From positions 103,973-167,972 of the forward strand of contig DYFF01000002.1 of NCBI GenBank assembly GCA_020725335.1: a stretch of DNA of 64,000 bases. Reading direction: 5' to 3'. Positions 8,674 through 18,442 of this stretch are shown one piece after another. Source of the stretch: Thermodesulfovibrio sp. GTDB lineage: Bacteria > Nitrospirota > Thermodesulfovibrionia > Thermodesulfovibrionales > Thermodesulfovibrionaceae. Below the pieces are notes generated by a model. The model had not been told where the DNA came from and did not search any database. It saw nothing but the letters and a program-made list of their open reading frames with translations. Made by a program: the position numbers and the translations under genes. Position 1 is the first letter of the stretch; each line of letters begins with the position of its first letter.

Positions 8674-10116
8674 GGTTATGTAGGATACTACTCCATTTCT
8701 GTAAAACCAGATTATAGCTCTTCCTTTTGTCTGATTAGAAACCTTAGAAAAATCTTTTATATTATTTATTTTTTGATTATTAATTTCCATAATGACATCC
8801 CCCTGTTTTAACATTCCTTCAGCTGGTGAGCCAGGCTCAATGGATGATACAACAACTCCATTGATTCTCTTTGGGATATTAAGCTGATTTCTTATTTTTG
8901 GTGTTAATTCTTCTACGTATATGCCAGCGAGAACGTATTGGTGAGCTGAAAGTTTTTGTTCAGAAGGAAGTTCTCCTATGGTAGCATTCACAGAATAGGG
9001 TTTACCATTTCTTATTATCTCTAATTTCACCAATTTCCCAGGAGGTGTGCTAACTACCAGATTTCTTAGATGGGCAGAATCTTCAACTTCTTTACCATCA
9101 AAGCTGATTATTATATCTTTCATCTGTAGTTTTGCTTTCTCTGCAGGACTTCCTTCCATAACATCTGTTATAACCGCACCCTTGATTTCTCTCATATTAT
9201 TTGATTTTGCCATTTCAGGGTCTACATCCATTACAGTTACTCCAAGCCAGCCACGAACAACTTTTTTATGTTTTATTAAATTGTCCATTACAACCCTTGC
9301 CATATTGCTTGGTATGGCAAAACCTATTCCCTGATATCCACCTGTTGTGCTGAATATGGCAGTGTTTAATCCTATAAGCTCACCTCTAACATTGACCAGA
9401 GGACCTCCAGAGTTTCCTGGATTTATGGGTGCATCTGTTTGGATAAAATCTTCATAATCAGATATACCAACATTTGCTCTACCAGTAGCGCTTACTATTC
9501 CGCTTGTAACAGTAAGATTTAGTCCATAGGGATTTCCAATTGCAATAACTGTTTCACCTACTTTTAACTTATCTGAATCACCCCATTTTATTGCTCTTAA
9601 TCCATCAGCTTTAATTTTTATTACTGCTACATCAGTTTTAGCATCATACCCTATAATTGTGCCATCAAATACTCTTTTATCAAAAAGCTTAACCTTAATT
9701 TCATCTGCTCCTTTTATAACATGATAATTGGTTAGAATATATCCATTGGTTCCGTCGACAATTACTCCAGAACCAAGAGATGTCTGAGTAAATTCTCTTT
9801 GTCTATCAAAAAGTCCACCGAACTCCTCATCGAAGAATCTTCTGAAAAATGGGTCGTTGAAAGGAAATGGAATAGTCTGTCTTTTAATTTTCTTAGTAGT
9901 ATAAATGTTTACTACTGAAGGTCTTACTGCCTGAACAACCTCTGCCATGGCATTTCCAATTTTTGAAAGAGTTTCCTGCGACTCTTTTGATATTTGATAA
10001 TCCTCCGAGTATCCCTTTGTTTGAAAGTCAAAATTTGAGGCTATTATTAATCCTATGGTTATCCCTATGAGAATTAATATTGCCGCTGAAAGGATAAATT
10101 TTTTATTTCCTCTCAT
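8656..10116 (-). CDS. degP: Periplasmic HtrA/DegP-type serine protease-chaperone
   Basis: Quality-control protease of the periplasm. Start chosen at the ATG at 10116 because GGAGGTG lies just upstream of it; a further-upstream ATG at 10149 would place this Shine-Dalgarno inside the gene. The product is 486 residues: an N-terminal membrane or signal segment (about 5-27), a trypsin-like domain with His132 (NYHVIKG), Asp162 (KTDVAVIK) and Ser236 (NPGNSGGPL), then two PDZ domains (about 275-365 and 385-480). A Phe/Arg-rich loop PFFRRFFDEEFGG sits in the LA-loop position. It lies 11 bases after the aldolase gene. Confidence 0.95.
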   Translation of the reverse strand: MRGNKKFILSAAILILIGITIGLIIASNFDFQTKGYSEDYQISKESQETLSKIGNAMAEVVQAVRPSVVNIYTTKKIKRQTIPFPFNDPFFRRFFDEEFGGLFDRQREFTQTSLGSGVIVDGTNGYILTNYHVIKGADEIKVKLFDKRVFDGTIIGYDAKTDVAVIKIKADGLRAIKWGDSDKLKVGETVIAIGNPYGLNLTVTSGIVSATGRANVGISDYEDFIQTDAPINPGNSGGPLVNVRGELIGLNTAIFSTTGGYQGIGFAIPSNMARVVMDNLIKHKKVVRGWLGVTVMDVDPEMAKSNNMREIKGAVITDVMEGSPAEKAKLQMKDIIISFDGKEVEDSAHLRNLVVSTPPGKLVKLEIIRNGKPYSVNATIGELPSEQKLSAHQYVLAGIYVEELTPKIRNQLNIPKRINGVVVSSIEPGSPAEGMLKQGDVIMEINNQKINNIKDFSKVSNQTKGRAIIWFYRNGVVSYITLDTGK

Positions 10117-10127
10117 TTTTTCACCTC

Positions 10128-10772
10128 CTACTTTTGAAGTTTCTCCCAATCCTTCAAGAATTTTTCAATACCTATATCTGTTAAAGGATGTTTAATTAAT
10201 TGTTTTATTACAGAATATGGAATTGTCGCAATATCAGCTCCAATTCTTGCTGCTTCAAGAACATGGAGAGGGTTACGTATGCTTGCCACAATAACTTCTG
10301 TTTCAAAATCATAGTTTTCAAAAATTATCTGTATATCTCTTATCAGATCCATACCGAAATGACTTATATCGTCTAACCTACCAACAAACGGACTAACATA
10401 AGTTGCACCTGCTTTTGCTGCAAGCAATGCTTGCGTCGCTGAAAAAACCAGAGTTACATTTGTTTTAATTCCCTCCTTTGAGAGTTTTTTTACTGTTTTT
10501 AAACCATCCTCAGTCATTGGAATTTTAATTACTATATTAGGAGCAACTTTGCTTAGCTCGATAGATTCCTTTAGCATGTCTTCGTAATTAAGAGATACCG
10601 CTTCAGCGCTTACCGGACCATCAACTATTTGACATATTTCTCTAAGCAAACTTATTGGTTCTTTACCTTCTTTAGCAAGTAAAGAAGGATTAGTAGTTAC
10701 ACCATCAATAACTCCAACTTCCCATGCTTTTTTAATCTCTTCAAGATTTGCTGTGTCAATGAAAAATTTCAT
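10128..10772 (-). CDS. tal: Transaldolase-like fructose-6-phosphate aldolase
   Basis: 214-residue short transaldolase of the TalC/FSA subgroup. [18 protein letters not shown] opens the barrel, [14 protein letters not shown] is the N-terminal signature, and Lys83 in [12 protein letters not shown] is the Schiff-base lysine. [19 protein letters not shown] and [10 protein letters not shown] follow as in characterised members. It may serve the non-oxidative pentose phosphate pathway as transaldolase. FSA activity is the alternative and cannot be excluded. Its stop TAG sits against the htrA Shine-Dalgarno. Confidence 0.92.
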   Translation of the reverse strand: MKFFIDTANLEEIKKAWEVGVIDGVTTNPSLLAKEGKEPISLLREICQIVDGPVSAEAVSLNYEDMLKESIELSKVAPNIVIKIPMTEDGLKTVKKLSKEGIKTNVTLVFSATQALLAAKAGATYVSPFVGRLDDISHFGMDLIRDIQIIFENYDFETEVIVASIRNPLHVLEAARIGADIATIPYSVIKQLIKHPLTDIGIEKFLKDWEKLQK

Positions 10773-11566
10773 TCCTCTTCCTCCTGCATAACTTTAGTTA
10801 CAAAATTTTCTCCTTCTTTTTCTATTATTAATCCGTAAAAGGGAGCTATCTCAAAAAGACTTCTTCCTAAAAGTAAAGGTAAAACGTCATCAGATAGTGA
10901 AAGTTTTTCTTTAAGCCAATCTCTTAAAGAGGAGTCATAAAGAATCATTTCTGCAATTTTTTCTATGTTTTCTTGCTTATCTTTTTTTAATTCACATATG
11001 ATGTCTTCGAATTTATGAAGAGAACATTTTTCTTCATGTTTTTTTATTGCTTCGGTTAAAAAGTCTATTCTACCAAATAAGTCAGCCCTTGTTAGTCTTC
11101 TTGTTTCAATTCCTGTTATGGAAATATTTTGTGACCAACATTCATAAATTCTACATACTACAGGTCTTTGTTCATAAATTGTGCAGCCTTCTGCAGGGTC
11201 ATAAAAAAGACATGTAAAGCTTCCAAAAATTGGTTTTATTTTTATTAGTTCCATTGAAGAGTAATACATCTCTCCATCTATAGCAGAACGTATTTTTTCC
11301 CCTTCTCTTATAGTATATAAGTCCCTTTCAGAAATAATGCCTTTTGTGAGAAGAACGATGTCTTCTTTGAGAATTATTGGAGTATCTCTTCTACAGCACT
11401 CTCCACAACGATCACAGCCATTTTTTGTTGAAAATATCATTTTTTTCGGTTTTCCATCGGGATCGTAACCCCTCACTCCGCTATAAGTCTCTCTGTCAGC
11501 TTTTTTAGGTTTGTAGATTGTGCCATCAGGTAAAACTATTTCAAAATTAGAATTTTCCTCTGTCAT
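10769..11566 (-). CDS. YkgJ family cysteine-cluster protein
   Basis: 265 residues with a UPF0153 core: [15 protein letters not shown] near 50-64, then [21 protein letters not shown] and YECW near 115-145. Families with this CxxCxxCC...C...C pattern are thought to bind zinc or an iron-sulfur centre, but function is not established. An acidic, helical C-terminal third has no match I recognise. Start and stop overlap both neighbours (20 bases into the CCG-domain gene, 4 bases into the aldolase), so it is co-translated with them. Confidence 0.8.
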   Translation of the reverse strand: MTEENSNFEIVLPDGTIYKPKKADRETYSGVRGYDPDGKPKKMIFSTKNGCDRCGECCRRDTPIILKEDIVLLTKGIISERDLYTIREGEKIRSAIDGEMYYSSMELIKIKPIFGSFTCLFYDPAEGCTIYEQRPVVCRIYECWSQNISITGIETRRLTRADLFGRIDFLTEAIKKHEEKCSLHKFEDIICELKKDKQENIEKIAEMILYDSSLRDWLKEKLSLSDDVLPLLLGRSLFEIAPFYGLIIEKEGENFVTKVMQEEEE

Positions 11567-12704
11567 TTTTTTCTCCTTTTAAAATATTTTTCTCAATAAA
11601 CTCAGCATAATGGAGTATTTTTTTATTCTCCATCGCAAATTTAAATTGAATTATACAGTTAGGGCAAGAGCTTATTATCATATCTGCTTTTTCATATTCT
11701 AAAACTTTTTTTCTAAGAATATCCATAGACTCCTTCTGAAACAAAAATGAGAAAAGACCAGCAAAACCGCAACAGCCTTCTCTTTTTTCAATATTAAGTC
11801 CTAAGTTATTAAAAAGATTTAATATTTTATGACTCTCCTTTATATAGTTTGATGAATGACATGATACGTGGAAAAAAATTTTTTTATTAGAGGTTTTAAG
11901 AAAGTTGAATTCTATATTTTCTATTATATCAGCAAGGTTTATAACATTTATCTTTTCACCTGTAAGTTCGCTATAAACATTATCTATAAAATGAGCACAT
12001 GTGGGACATGGAGCGATTACCCCGTCAATATTAAATGATTTATAGTTTTGCAAATTTTTTTTTGCAAGATTAACCATTTCTTCCTTGAAACCAGCTCCTA
12101 ATAGAGGTGCACCACAGCAGTTTTGTTTGGGAACAATAACTTCATAATTAGCTTTTGATAAAATTTCTATTATGGCATTTGAAACAGAAGGCATAAGGAA
12201 GTTAGTAGTACAACCTAAGAATAGAGCTATTCTACCTTTGGGTTTAATTTTATTAAAAATCTTTAAATAGGAAGAAGAAAAACTTTTTTTTTCAAAGATA
12301 GATACTTTATCTAAAAAAGTTACACTAAATTTTTTCTGTTTTCTCGCAAAATACTTTAATGGTTTAAAATTATTAAAAATTCTCATAGCAGAAAAAAATA
12401 ATCCTGGATAAAGGGAGAAGTATTTAAAAAGATGAAGCACCCAATTTTTGCTCATTTTTGCTCTCGATTCATAAATTAAAGAGGTAATATTGACTTTAAG
12501 GGGGCAGTTTACTTGACATGAACCACAGAGAAGACAACTAAAAATTCTCTCTTTGAGACTCTTGCTATCGGGTAGATTTTCATTTTTGAAAAGATTGAAA
12601 ATTTGAACCCTTCCTCTTGGAGAGAAGGCTTCATTAAGAAATATTCTATAACTTGGACAAACTTCTTTACATTTTGCGCATTTATTACATTCATTAAAGT
12701 CCAT
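11547..12704 (-). CDS. Fe-S protein with two CCG domains (GlcF/HdrB-like)
   Basis: 385 residues. Two N-terminal 4Fe-4S motifs, CNKCAKCKEVCPSY (about 6-19) and CLLCGSCQVNCP (about 57-68), precede two cysteine-rich CCG domains with CCGAPLLGAG near 195 and CCGFAGLF near 315, plus HVSCHSSNY. This is the architecture of the glycolate oxidase iron-sulfur subunit and HdrB/HdrD-type thiol-disulfide or lactate dehydrogenase partners. No flavin dehydrogenase partner (glcD) is adjacent, so the electron donor is unknown and the GlcF name should not be taken as proven. Confidence 0.82.
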   Translation of the reverse strand: MDFNECNKCAKCKEVCPSYRIFLNEAFSPRGRVQIFNLFKNENLPDSKSLKERIFSCLLCGSCQVNCPLKVNITSLIYESRAKMSKNWVLHLFKYFSLYPGLFFSAMRIFNNFKPLKYFARKQKKFSVTFLDKVSIFEKKSFSSSYLKIFNKIKPKGRIALFLGCTTNFLMPSVSNAIIEILSKANYEVIVPKQNCCGAPLLGAGFKEEMVNLAKKNLQNYKSFNIDGVIAPCPTCAHFIDNVYSELTGEKINVINLADIIENIEFNFLKTSNKKIFFHVSCHSSNYIKESHKILNLFNNLGLNIEKREGCCGFAGLFSFLFQKESMDILRKKVLEYEKADMIISSCPNCIIQFKFAMENKKILHYAEFIEKNILKGEKNDRGKF

Positions 12705-12707
12705 TTT

Positions 12708-14219
12708 TTACTCAATTAGGGGTTGATTTTTATGGATATGGTAGTTTTCCTGATGTAAAGATGAATCTTTTTTAATTGTTATTCTAATTTTTCTAATATT
12801 TTCGAGTTCTTCAAGAGAATCTCTTTCCTCATCTGTAAGCAAGTCAGCAACTTGAGGGTGAGCAACTACAGTTATCTCTGTTCCCTCTTGCGGAGTAAGA
12901 TGTTTTAGTTTTCTCAATATTTCATACGCTACAGACTTGATACTCATTACTCTACCTTTTCCTTCACAGTAGGGACAACTGTCACAGAGGATGTGTTCAA
13001 GGCTTTCTCTGGTTCTTTTTCTTGTCATCTGAACTATACCAAGTTCTGTAATATTGTATATTGTTGTTTTAGCTCTGTCTTTTTTTATTGCTTCAGCCAT
13101 TGCATTAATTACTTTTTGTTTATTTTCTTCCTTCTCCATGTCAATAAAATCTACAAGTATTATTCCACCTAAATTTCTAAGTCTGATTTGATAGGCAATT
13201 TCTTTAACTGCTTCAAGATTTGTTCTTAGAATTGTATCCTCCAAATTCTCTTTACCTACAAATTTGCCTGTATTAACATCGATTACTGTCATGGCTTCTG
13301 TTTGGTCAATTACTATATAACCACCAGATTTTAACCAAACTTTTCTTTCAAGTGCTCTATCAATATCAACTTCGATACCAAAGGCTTCAAAAATAGGCTC
13401 ATCGCCTTCATAAAGCTCTATTTTATCGGCAATACGAGGGAAATAGACATGGGCAAATTCCTCTAACCTATTCCATTCTGTATAGCTATCAATTATAAGT
13501 CTGTCAACATTCTGATTCATAAAGTCTCGTAAACTTCTAAGTACAAGGTCAAATTCACTATGAATTAATGCAGGGGCATGGACTTTATCTTTCTTTTTTT
13601 GAATATTATCCCAGAGGAGTAATAGAAAATCGATATCTTTCTGTATTTCTTCTTCTGTAGCATCTTCACTCACCGTCCTCATTATGAGACCAAATCCAGA
13701 AGGCTTGATTTTTGTTGCAAGTTCTTTCAATTCTTTTCTTTTCTCCTCATCTTCTATTTTTCTTGATATTCCCACATGTTCCATTCCTGGCATAAGCACT
13801 ACATATCTACCTGGAAGGGTTATTCTTGAGGTAACTCTTGCTCCTTTTGTCCCTATGGGATCTTTAGCTACCTGAACAAGAATTTCTTGTCCTTGTTGAA
13901 CAAGTTCTTCAATGGAGGCATCTTTGAAATCAAGCTTTGATAGGAATTCAGTTTCCTCTTCTGCTTCTAAAAAAGGATAGAGTTCTTTGATTCCACCTCT
14001 TATGTCATCGATATAAAGAAATGCTGCTTTGTCCAATCCTATATCAATAAAGCATGCCTGCATCCCCTTTAATACTTTTACGACTCTACCTTTGTAAATA
14101 TTACCGACAAAACTTGAGTCTCCCTTCCTTTCAATATAAAACTCAACAACCTGTCCTCCTTCAAGGAGGGCAACTCGGCACTCCTGTTTAGTTATATTAA
14201 TTAAGAGCTCATTGTTCAA
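12708..14219 (-). CDS. rng: Ribonuclease G/E family endoribonuclease
   Basis: 503 residues, the RNase G size rather than the long RNase E. An S1-like RNA-binding region with its inserted segment spans about 35-130 (FVGNIYKGRVVKVLKGMQACFID). The catalytic magnesium-binding aspartates are Asp314 in MTVIDVNTG and Asp357 in IILVDFIDME. The zinc-link CDSCPYC lies near 421-427. It probably matures 16S rRNA and takes part in mRNA decay. Its start overlaps the radical SAM gene by four bases. Confidence 0.95.
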   Translation of the reverse strand: MNNELLINITKQECRVALLEGGQVVEFYIERKGDSSFVGNIYKGRVVKVLKGMQACFIDIGLDKAAFLYIDDIRGGIKELYPFLEAEEETEFLSKLDFKDASIEELVQQGQEILVQVAKDPIGTKGARVTSRITLPGRYVVLMPGMEHVGISRKIEDEEKRKELKELATKIKPSGFGLIMRTVSEDATEEEIQKDIDFLLLLWDNIQKKKDKVHAPALIHSEFDLVLRSLRDFMNQNVDRLIIDSYTEWNRLEEFAHVYFPRIADKIELYEGDEPIFEAFGIEVDIDRALERKVWLKSGGYIVIDQTEAMTVIDVNTGKFVGKENLEDTILRTNLEAVKEIAYQIRLRNLGGIILVDFIDMEKEENKQKVINAMAEAIKKDRAKTTIYNITELGIVQMTRKRTRESLEHILCDSCPYCEGKGRVMSIKSVAYEILRKLKHLTPQEGTEITVVAHPQVADLLTDEERDSLEELENIRKIRITIKKDSSLHQENYHIHKNQPLIE

Positions 14220-16624
14220 GGTTCTATCAGGCCTCCTTTATATCCATACATTTGCATTCTTTTTATCTGAAGCTCTTTTGCTGAAATACCAAAAAGGGCT
14301 TCAGCAATTTCACTTATTCGTGCTTTTACTTCACCATCTTTAACTATTATACATAGTTCATTGTCATAAATCTGAATCTTTTCAATAAAATCTTTTAGTG
14401 AATAGGACTTATAGTTTCTTTTTATCTCGATTCTTTCTATATCAATCTGAGGTATCGTAGGAGGATTAATAATCATATACTCATATGCCTGGACAAAGGC
14501 GCTTAAAGCAGGTGTTACACCCTCGATTATCTTAGCGTACTTAATCTTTATTCCTTCAGGTAAAAGATTATTTAATCTTACAATGTATTCTGATTTAAAG
14601 TCTCCGTATATTTTTAGATCAAAATATTCTGATTCACTTTCTATCCCAACAGGAAGGGAAGGGCAGAAGGATATTTCAGGCTTAGGATGAAAACCCTTTG
14701 ATAACACAAAAGGAATGTTAGCTCTTCTCAATATTCTCGTAAGTAAATTAGCAAGTTCAAGTTGGGAAAGATACTTCATTTCTCCTAATTTAGTATGACA
14801 GAATCTAATCACCTTCACAGGTATTTCTTCTTGAATTCTCTCAGGTTCTGAATATGACTTTATAATAATTTCTCCTTCTGTTTTTCTACCGTCATCCCAT
14901 TTACAGTTTAAACCGCATCCTTCACATTTTACATTGCACTCTTTTGTTTTTTCACTCCTCAATGCTCTTTCAAATTCTCTTACTAAAAACTCCTTTTTTA
15001 CTCCTGTATCTACGAAATCCCAAGGGAGAGCTTCAAAAATTGAGTAATTTTTAGTTGCTTTAGAAAATAGGTCAATCCCTGTATCATCCATTGCAGAAAG
15101 CCATCTTTTAAAATTAAAAAGGTCTGTCCAGGCTGATAGAACTTCTCCTTTCTCCCATGCCTTATAAATAACTTCGCTAACCTTTTCATCTCCTCTTGAA
15201 ATAGCAGCCTCAAGAATGCTCATTTTAGGGTTGTGTCCTTTGTAGTGAATTTTACTTTTTTGAAAATTACTTTTTATGAATTCAAGTTTAGTTTTCATTT
15301 CATCAAAGGGGATCTGTCCAAGCCATTGAAAGGGTGTATGGGGCTTAGGAATAAAAGGTGAAACAGTAATGTTTAGGTCGACAAATTTTTTTGTAAAAGT
15401 CTTTGCAAACTTTAGAATCCTCTTTGACAAATTAACAATTTCTCCAATATCTTCCTCTGTTTCCGTGGGAAGTCCTATCATAAAATAGAGCTTTATACTA
15501 AGCCATCCTTCTTCAAAAAGAAGTGCGCAGGCTCTCTCAATGTCCTCATTTGATATATTTTTGTTTATTATCAATCTAAGCCTTTCTGTTGCTGCCTCTG
15601 GTGCAATTGTAAAGCCTGTTTTCCTTGCAAATTTTATCTTTTTAAGAAGTTCCTTAGTTACCCTGTCAACTCTGATAGAAGGTAACGATACTGCAACACC
15701 TTGGGCAAAAAAGGTTTTATTTAAAATATCAATCAGTTCTATAAGATAGGGATAGTGTCCGATACTAAAGGAAAGAAGAGAGACTTCTTCATAACCTGTA
15801 TTTTCTATTGATTTTTTTGCTATGTCTAAAACTTTTTCAGGTGTTCTCAGCCTGAGAGGCCTGTAAATCATTCCTGCTTGACAGAATCTACATCCAGATG
15901 GACAACCCCGGGATACTTCTATAGATATTCGATCATGAACAATCTTTATGTATGGAAGTATTGGAGTAGTAGGGAAATCAGCCTGATCTAAATGCTTTAC
16001 ATAGCGTCGTTTTACATTTCTTTTACCAACCATAGGAACATAAAAACCTTCAATTTGAGTAATTGCATTAAGTAATTCTTCTTTTTTGTTACCAGAGATT
16101 TTCCATTCCCTGTAAAGGTTTATTAGTTCAACAACTGCCTCTTCGCCTTCTCCAATTAAAAAGGCATCCATAAACTCAGACAAGGGCAAAGGATTTGATG
16201 CACATGGCCCACCGCCTATTATGATTGGATACTTTTGCGAGAGTCTGTCTTGCCATTTGAGAGGGATTTGTCCCAGACTAAGCATATTAAGCACCGAGGG
16301 ATAAGAAAGTTCATACTGAAGGCTAAAGCCTGCAATATCAAAATTTTTAAGTGGAGTTTTTGTTTCAAGTGAATATAGAGGCATTTTTTCATGTCTCATA
16401 TAATTCTGTAAATCAATCCATGGAGAAAATACTCTTTCTGCATGAACATCTGGAATTTTGTTTAGAATATGATAGAGAATTTTAAGCCCAACATGGGACA
16501 TGCCTATTTCATATATGTCAGGGAAGCATAGGGCAAATTTTATGAGATTTTTACCGTACTTTAATACAGAATTAATTTCTCTGTTTATATATCTTGTTGG
16601 TTTTTCAAAATAAAGAAGATTCAT
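14216..16624 (-). CDS. Radical SAM protein fused to DUF2344 domain
   Basis: 802 residues. An N-terminal B12-binding-like region with FALCFPDIYEIGMSHVGLK precedes a radical SAM core with the cluster motif RGCPSGCRFC (Cys241, Cys245, Cys248). A Cys-rich CNVKCEGCGLNCKWDD segment near 570 links to a C-terminal DUF2344 domain (VKVIRFCHTKLGEMKYLSQLELANLL and beyond). This matches the uncharacterised TIGR03960/TIGR03936-type pair, here in one chain and directly upstream of RNase G, a recurring association that hints at RNA modification. The reaction is unknown. No clear Shine-Dalgarno precedes the ATG. Confidence 0.88.
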   Translation of the reverse strand: MNLLYFEKPTRYINREINSVLKYGKNLIKFALCFPDIYEIGMSHVGLKILYHILNKIPDVHAERVFSPWIDLQNYMRHEKMPLYSLETKTPLKNFDIAGFSLQYELSYPSVLNMLSLGQIPLKWQDRLSQKYPIIIGGGPCASNPLPLSEFMDAFLIGEGEEAVVELINLYREWKISGNKKEELLNAITQIEGFYVPMVGKRNVKRRYVKHLDQADFPTTPILPYIKIVHDRISIEVSRGCPSGCRFCQAGMIYRPLRLRTPEKVLDIAKKSIENTGYEEVSLLSFSIGHYPYLIELIDILNKTFFAQGVAVSLPSIRVDRVTKELLKKIKFARKTGFTIAPEAATERLRLIINKNISNEDIERACALLFEEGWLSIKLYFMIGLPTETEEDIGEIVNLSKRILKFAKTFTKKFVDLNITVSPFIPKPHTPFQWLGQIPFDEMKTKLEFIKSNFQKSKIHYKGHNPKMSILEAAISRGDEKVSEVIYKAWEKGEVLSAWTDLFNFKRWLSAMDDTGIDLFSKATKNYSIFEALPWDFVDTGVKKEFLVREFERALRSEKTKECNVKCEGCGLNCKWDDGRKTEGEIIIKSYSEPERIQEEIPVKVIRFCHTKLGEMKYLSQLELANLLTRILRRANIPFVLSKGFHPKPEISFCPSLPVGIESESEYFDLKIYGDFKSEYIVRLNNLLPEGIKIKYAKIIEGVTPALSAFVQAYEYMIINPPTIPQIDIERIEIKRNYKSYSLKDFIEKIQIYDNELCIIVKDGEVKARISEIAEALFGISAKELQIKRMQMYGYKGGLIEP

Positions 16625-16717
16625 AAATTAATTAAAACAGAGGTTAAGATTTTAAAGCAATTATTAAAGAAGAGGTAAGCTGATAAATTATCTATTATAG
16701 AATGTAATTCAAAGTTT

Positions 16718-16743
16718 TTCTGGGGGGAGGAAATCCCCCAGAA
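16718..16743. terminator. Hairpin downstream of flgE
   Basis: Inverted repeat TTCTGGGGG / CCCCCAGAA (nine pairs, eight-base loop) just beyond the flgE stop. It is G/C-rich in an AT-rich setting, so it is probably the end of the flagellar transcript. No U-run follows on the minus strand, so it may act as a 3' stabiliser or a weak or Rho-assisted terminator. The rest of the 16625-16745 spacer holds no gene. Confidence 0.5.
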
Positions 16744-16745
16744 GA

Positions 16746-18005
16746 TTATCTTACTATATTCATCAATTCATTAAGCATATTGTCTGTAGTCGTAATAACC
16801 CTAACATTTGCCTGATAGGCTCTCTGCGCTGCAATCATTCGGATGAATTCCTCAGCAAGATCTACATTACTTGATTCAAGGGAATTTGCGTATATAGTTC
16901 CAACTCCTACTGTTCCTGGTGCTCCTAAGGTAGGACTTCCTGAGGAATAGGATTCAAGATATAAATTGCTACCTGCCTTTGTTAAATTATGAGGTGCTAC
17001 AAACTTTGCAAGTACTACTTGGGCAACATTCTTAACCTGTCCATTAGTAAAAACTCCTGATATTACTCCGTTCTGATCGACTGTAACAGCTATAAGATTA
17101 CCTGATGAGTAACCATTCTGAGTTTGGAAAACAACAGCATTTGGAGAACCGTATTGAGTTGTATCTTGAAAGTTTAGTGTAATATCTGAACTTTGTGCTC
17201 CCCAGGGTGTAAAATCAAAAGTAAAGGAAGTAGCTGGAGGGTCAGTAGTAAGTTTACCTGTATCATCAAAAGTTAAATTAAATGAACCAACCTCTGTATA
17301 GTTTGGATTAGTGGGGTCATTACTTGTGTCATAAATTACATGGGCATCCCAAGTATTTACATCTGTCTTTGTAAAATAGCTATAAACAATATGAGGATTG
17401 CCTAAACTATCGTAAACAGTTATGGCAGTGGAATAGTTATAAGCATCTACGCTTGGTAAATTGGAACCTGCTGTAAAAGTCCAAGTTTTAGTTGCTTCTC
17501 TCGAATCAAGATTAAGTTGAGTTTTTATTTCTGTTGTTGCTGTTGGATCACTCATCAAACCTGCAAGATAGACATCTCCTATCCCACCTGTTACATTACC
17601 TGTGGAATCCATCAGATAAGCTTGTAACCGATAACCGTTAGAGTCAACCACATATCCGTCTTTGTCCAATCTAAATTGTCCTGCCCTTGTATAATAAGTG
17701 GGACCATTTACTTGCTTTACAACAAAAAACCCATCTCCTTCTATTGCTAAATCAAGAGGATTAGCTGTTGTCTCAAGAGTGCCCTGAGTGAACATTTTTT
17801 GAATATCAATAATCATTGTTCCACGACCAACTTGCATTGCCGAAGAACCACTTAGGGTTTGGCTTAATATGTCTCCAAAATTTGCTCGGCTTGCTTTAAA
17901 TCCAACGGTGTTTGCATTAGCAATATTATCTCCAATAACTGAAAGAGCAAGGCCGTTAGCATTAAGTCCGCTAATTCCTGAAAATAAAGATGTTAACATT
18001 GCCAT
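16746..18005 (-). CDS. flgE: Flagellar hook protein FlgE
   Basis: 419 residues forming the flexible hook. The N-terminus MLTSLFSGISGLNANGLALSVIGDNIANANTVGFKASR is the flagellar rod/hook signature (FlgE/F/G type). GDGFFVVKQ and the C-terminal NVDLAEEFIRMIAAQRAYQANVRVI heptad-rich end complete the D0 domain. The Ser/Thr/Asn-rich centre is the exposed hook domain. It is the last gene of the cluster, next to flgD as usual. Confidence 0.94.
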   Translation of the reverse strand: MAMLTSLFSGISGLNANGLALSVIGDNIANANTVGFKASRANFGDILSQTLSGSSAMQVGRGTMIIDIQKMFTQGTLETTANPLDLAIEGDGFFVVKQVNGPTYYTRAGQFRLDKDGYVVDSNGYRLQAYLMDSTGNVTGGIGDVYLAGLMSDPTATTEIKTQLNLDSREATKTWTFTAGSNLPSVDAYNYSTAITVYDSLGNPHIVYSYFTKTDVNTWDAHVIYDTSNDPTNPNYTEVGSFNLTFDDTGKLTTDPPATSFTFDFTPWGAQSSDITLNFQDTTQYGSPNAVVFQTQNGYSSGNLIAVTVDQNGVISGVFTNGQVKNVAQVVLAKFVAPHNLTKAGSNLYLESYSSGSPTLGAPGTVGVGTIYANSLESSNVDLAEEFIRMIAAQRAYQANVRVITTTDNMLNELMNIVR

Positions 18006-18016
18006 TTTATCACCTC

Positions 18017-18430
18017 CTAAGCTTTAATTTCCCTTATTTGACTCATTGATATGTAAGTGTTGCCAACATTTATTTTTAGCTTCCCGTCTTCTAATGCAAT
18101 CCCCTGAGCTACATATTCTTTGCCGTCAGTTGTACTTACTGTTTTACCAATGATATTTGAACCAATCATTAAGGCATTAGAGTAAATTTGATAGGTAGCT
18201 AAATCCTGCAGTGTAGAATTCATATTTATAATCTGTTCAAGGGTTGTCATAGCAGTTAATTGTCCCATAAACTCTGTATCTTTTAATGGATTTAAAGGGT
18301 CTTGATACTTAAGTTGAGCTGTAAGAAGTTTTAGAAAAGCTTCTTTGTCAAGTTTATTGCTCCCTGTAGTTGATTTGTTATTCTGTACAGTGTACAAAGG
18401 ATTGTCAAAGACTGATGTTATTTCTGACAT
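18017..18430 (-). CDS. flgD: Flagellar hook-capping protein FlgD
   Basis: 137 residues. The conserved N-terminal part LDKEAFLKLLTAQLKYQDPLNPLKDTEFMGQLTAMTTLEQI is diagnostic of FlgD. It is short: the tudor/FnIII-like C-terminal region of E. coli FlgD is reduced to a small beta segment (GKTVSTTDGKEYVAQGIAL). It caps the growing hook and is later removed. It precedes flgE in the operon. Confidence 0.93.
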   Translation of the reverse strand: MSEITSVFDNPLYTVQNNKSTTGSNKLDKEAFLKLLTAQLKYQDPLNPLKDTEFMGQLTAMTTLEQIINMNSTLQDLATYQIYSNALMIGSNIIGKTVSTTDGKEYVAQGIALEDGKLKINVGNTYISMSQIREIKA

Positions 18431-18442
18431 AATTTACTCCTC

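Noticed and set aside
10117..10149. Longer HtrA start at 10149
   Set aside because: The GGAGGTG Shine-Dalgarno would be inside the gene; the ATG at 10116 follows it at proper spacing and begins a normal signal segment.
11547..12704. Naming the CCG-domain protein as HdrB or glycolate oxidase GlcF
   Set aside because: No HdrA/C or GlcD partner adjacent; the architecture alone does not decide.
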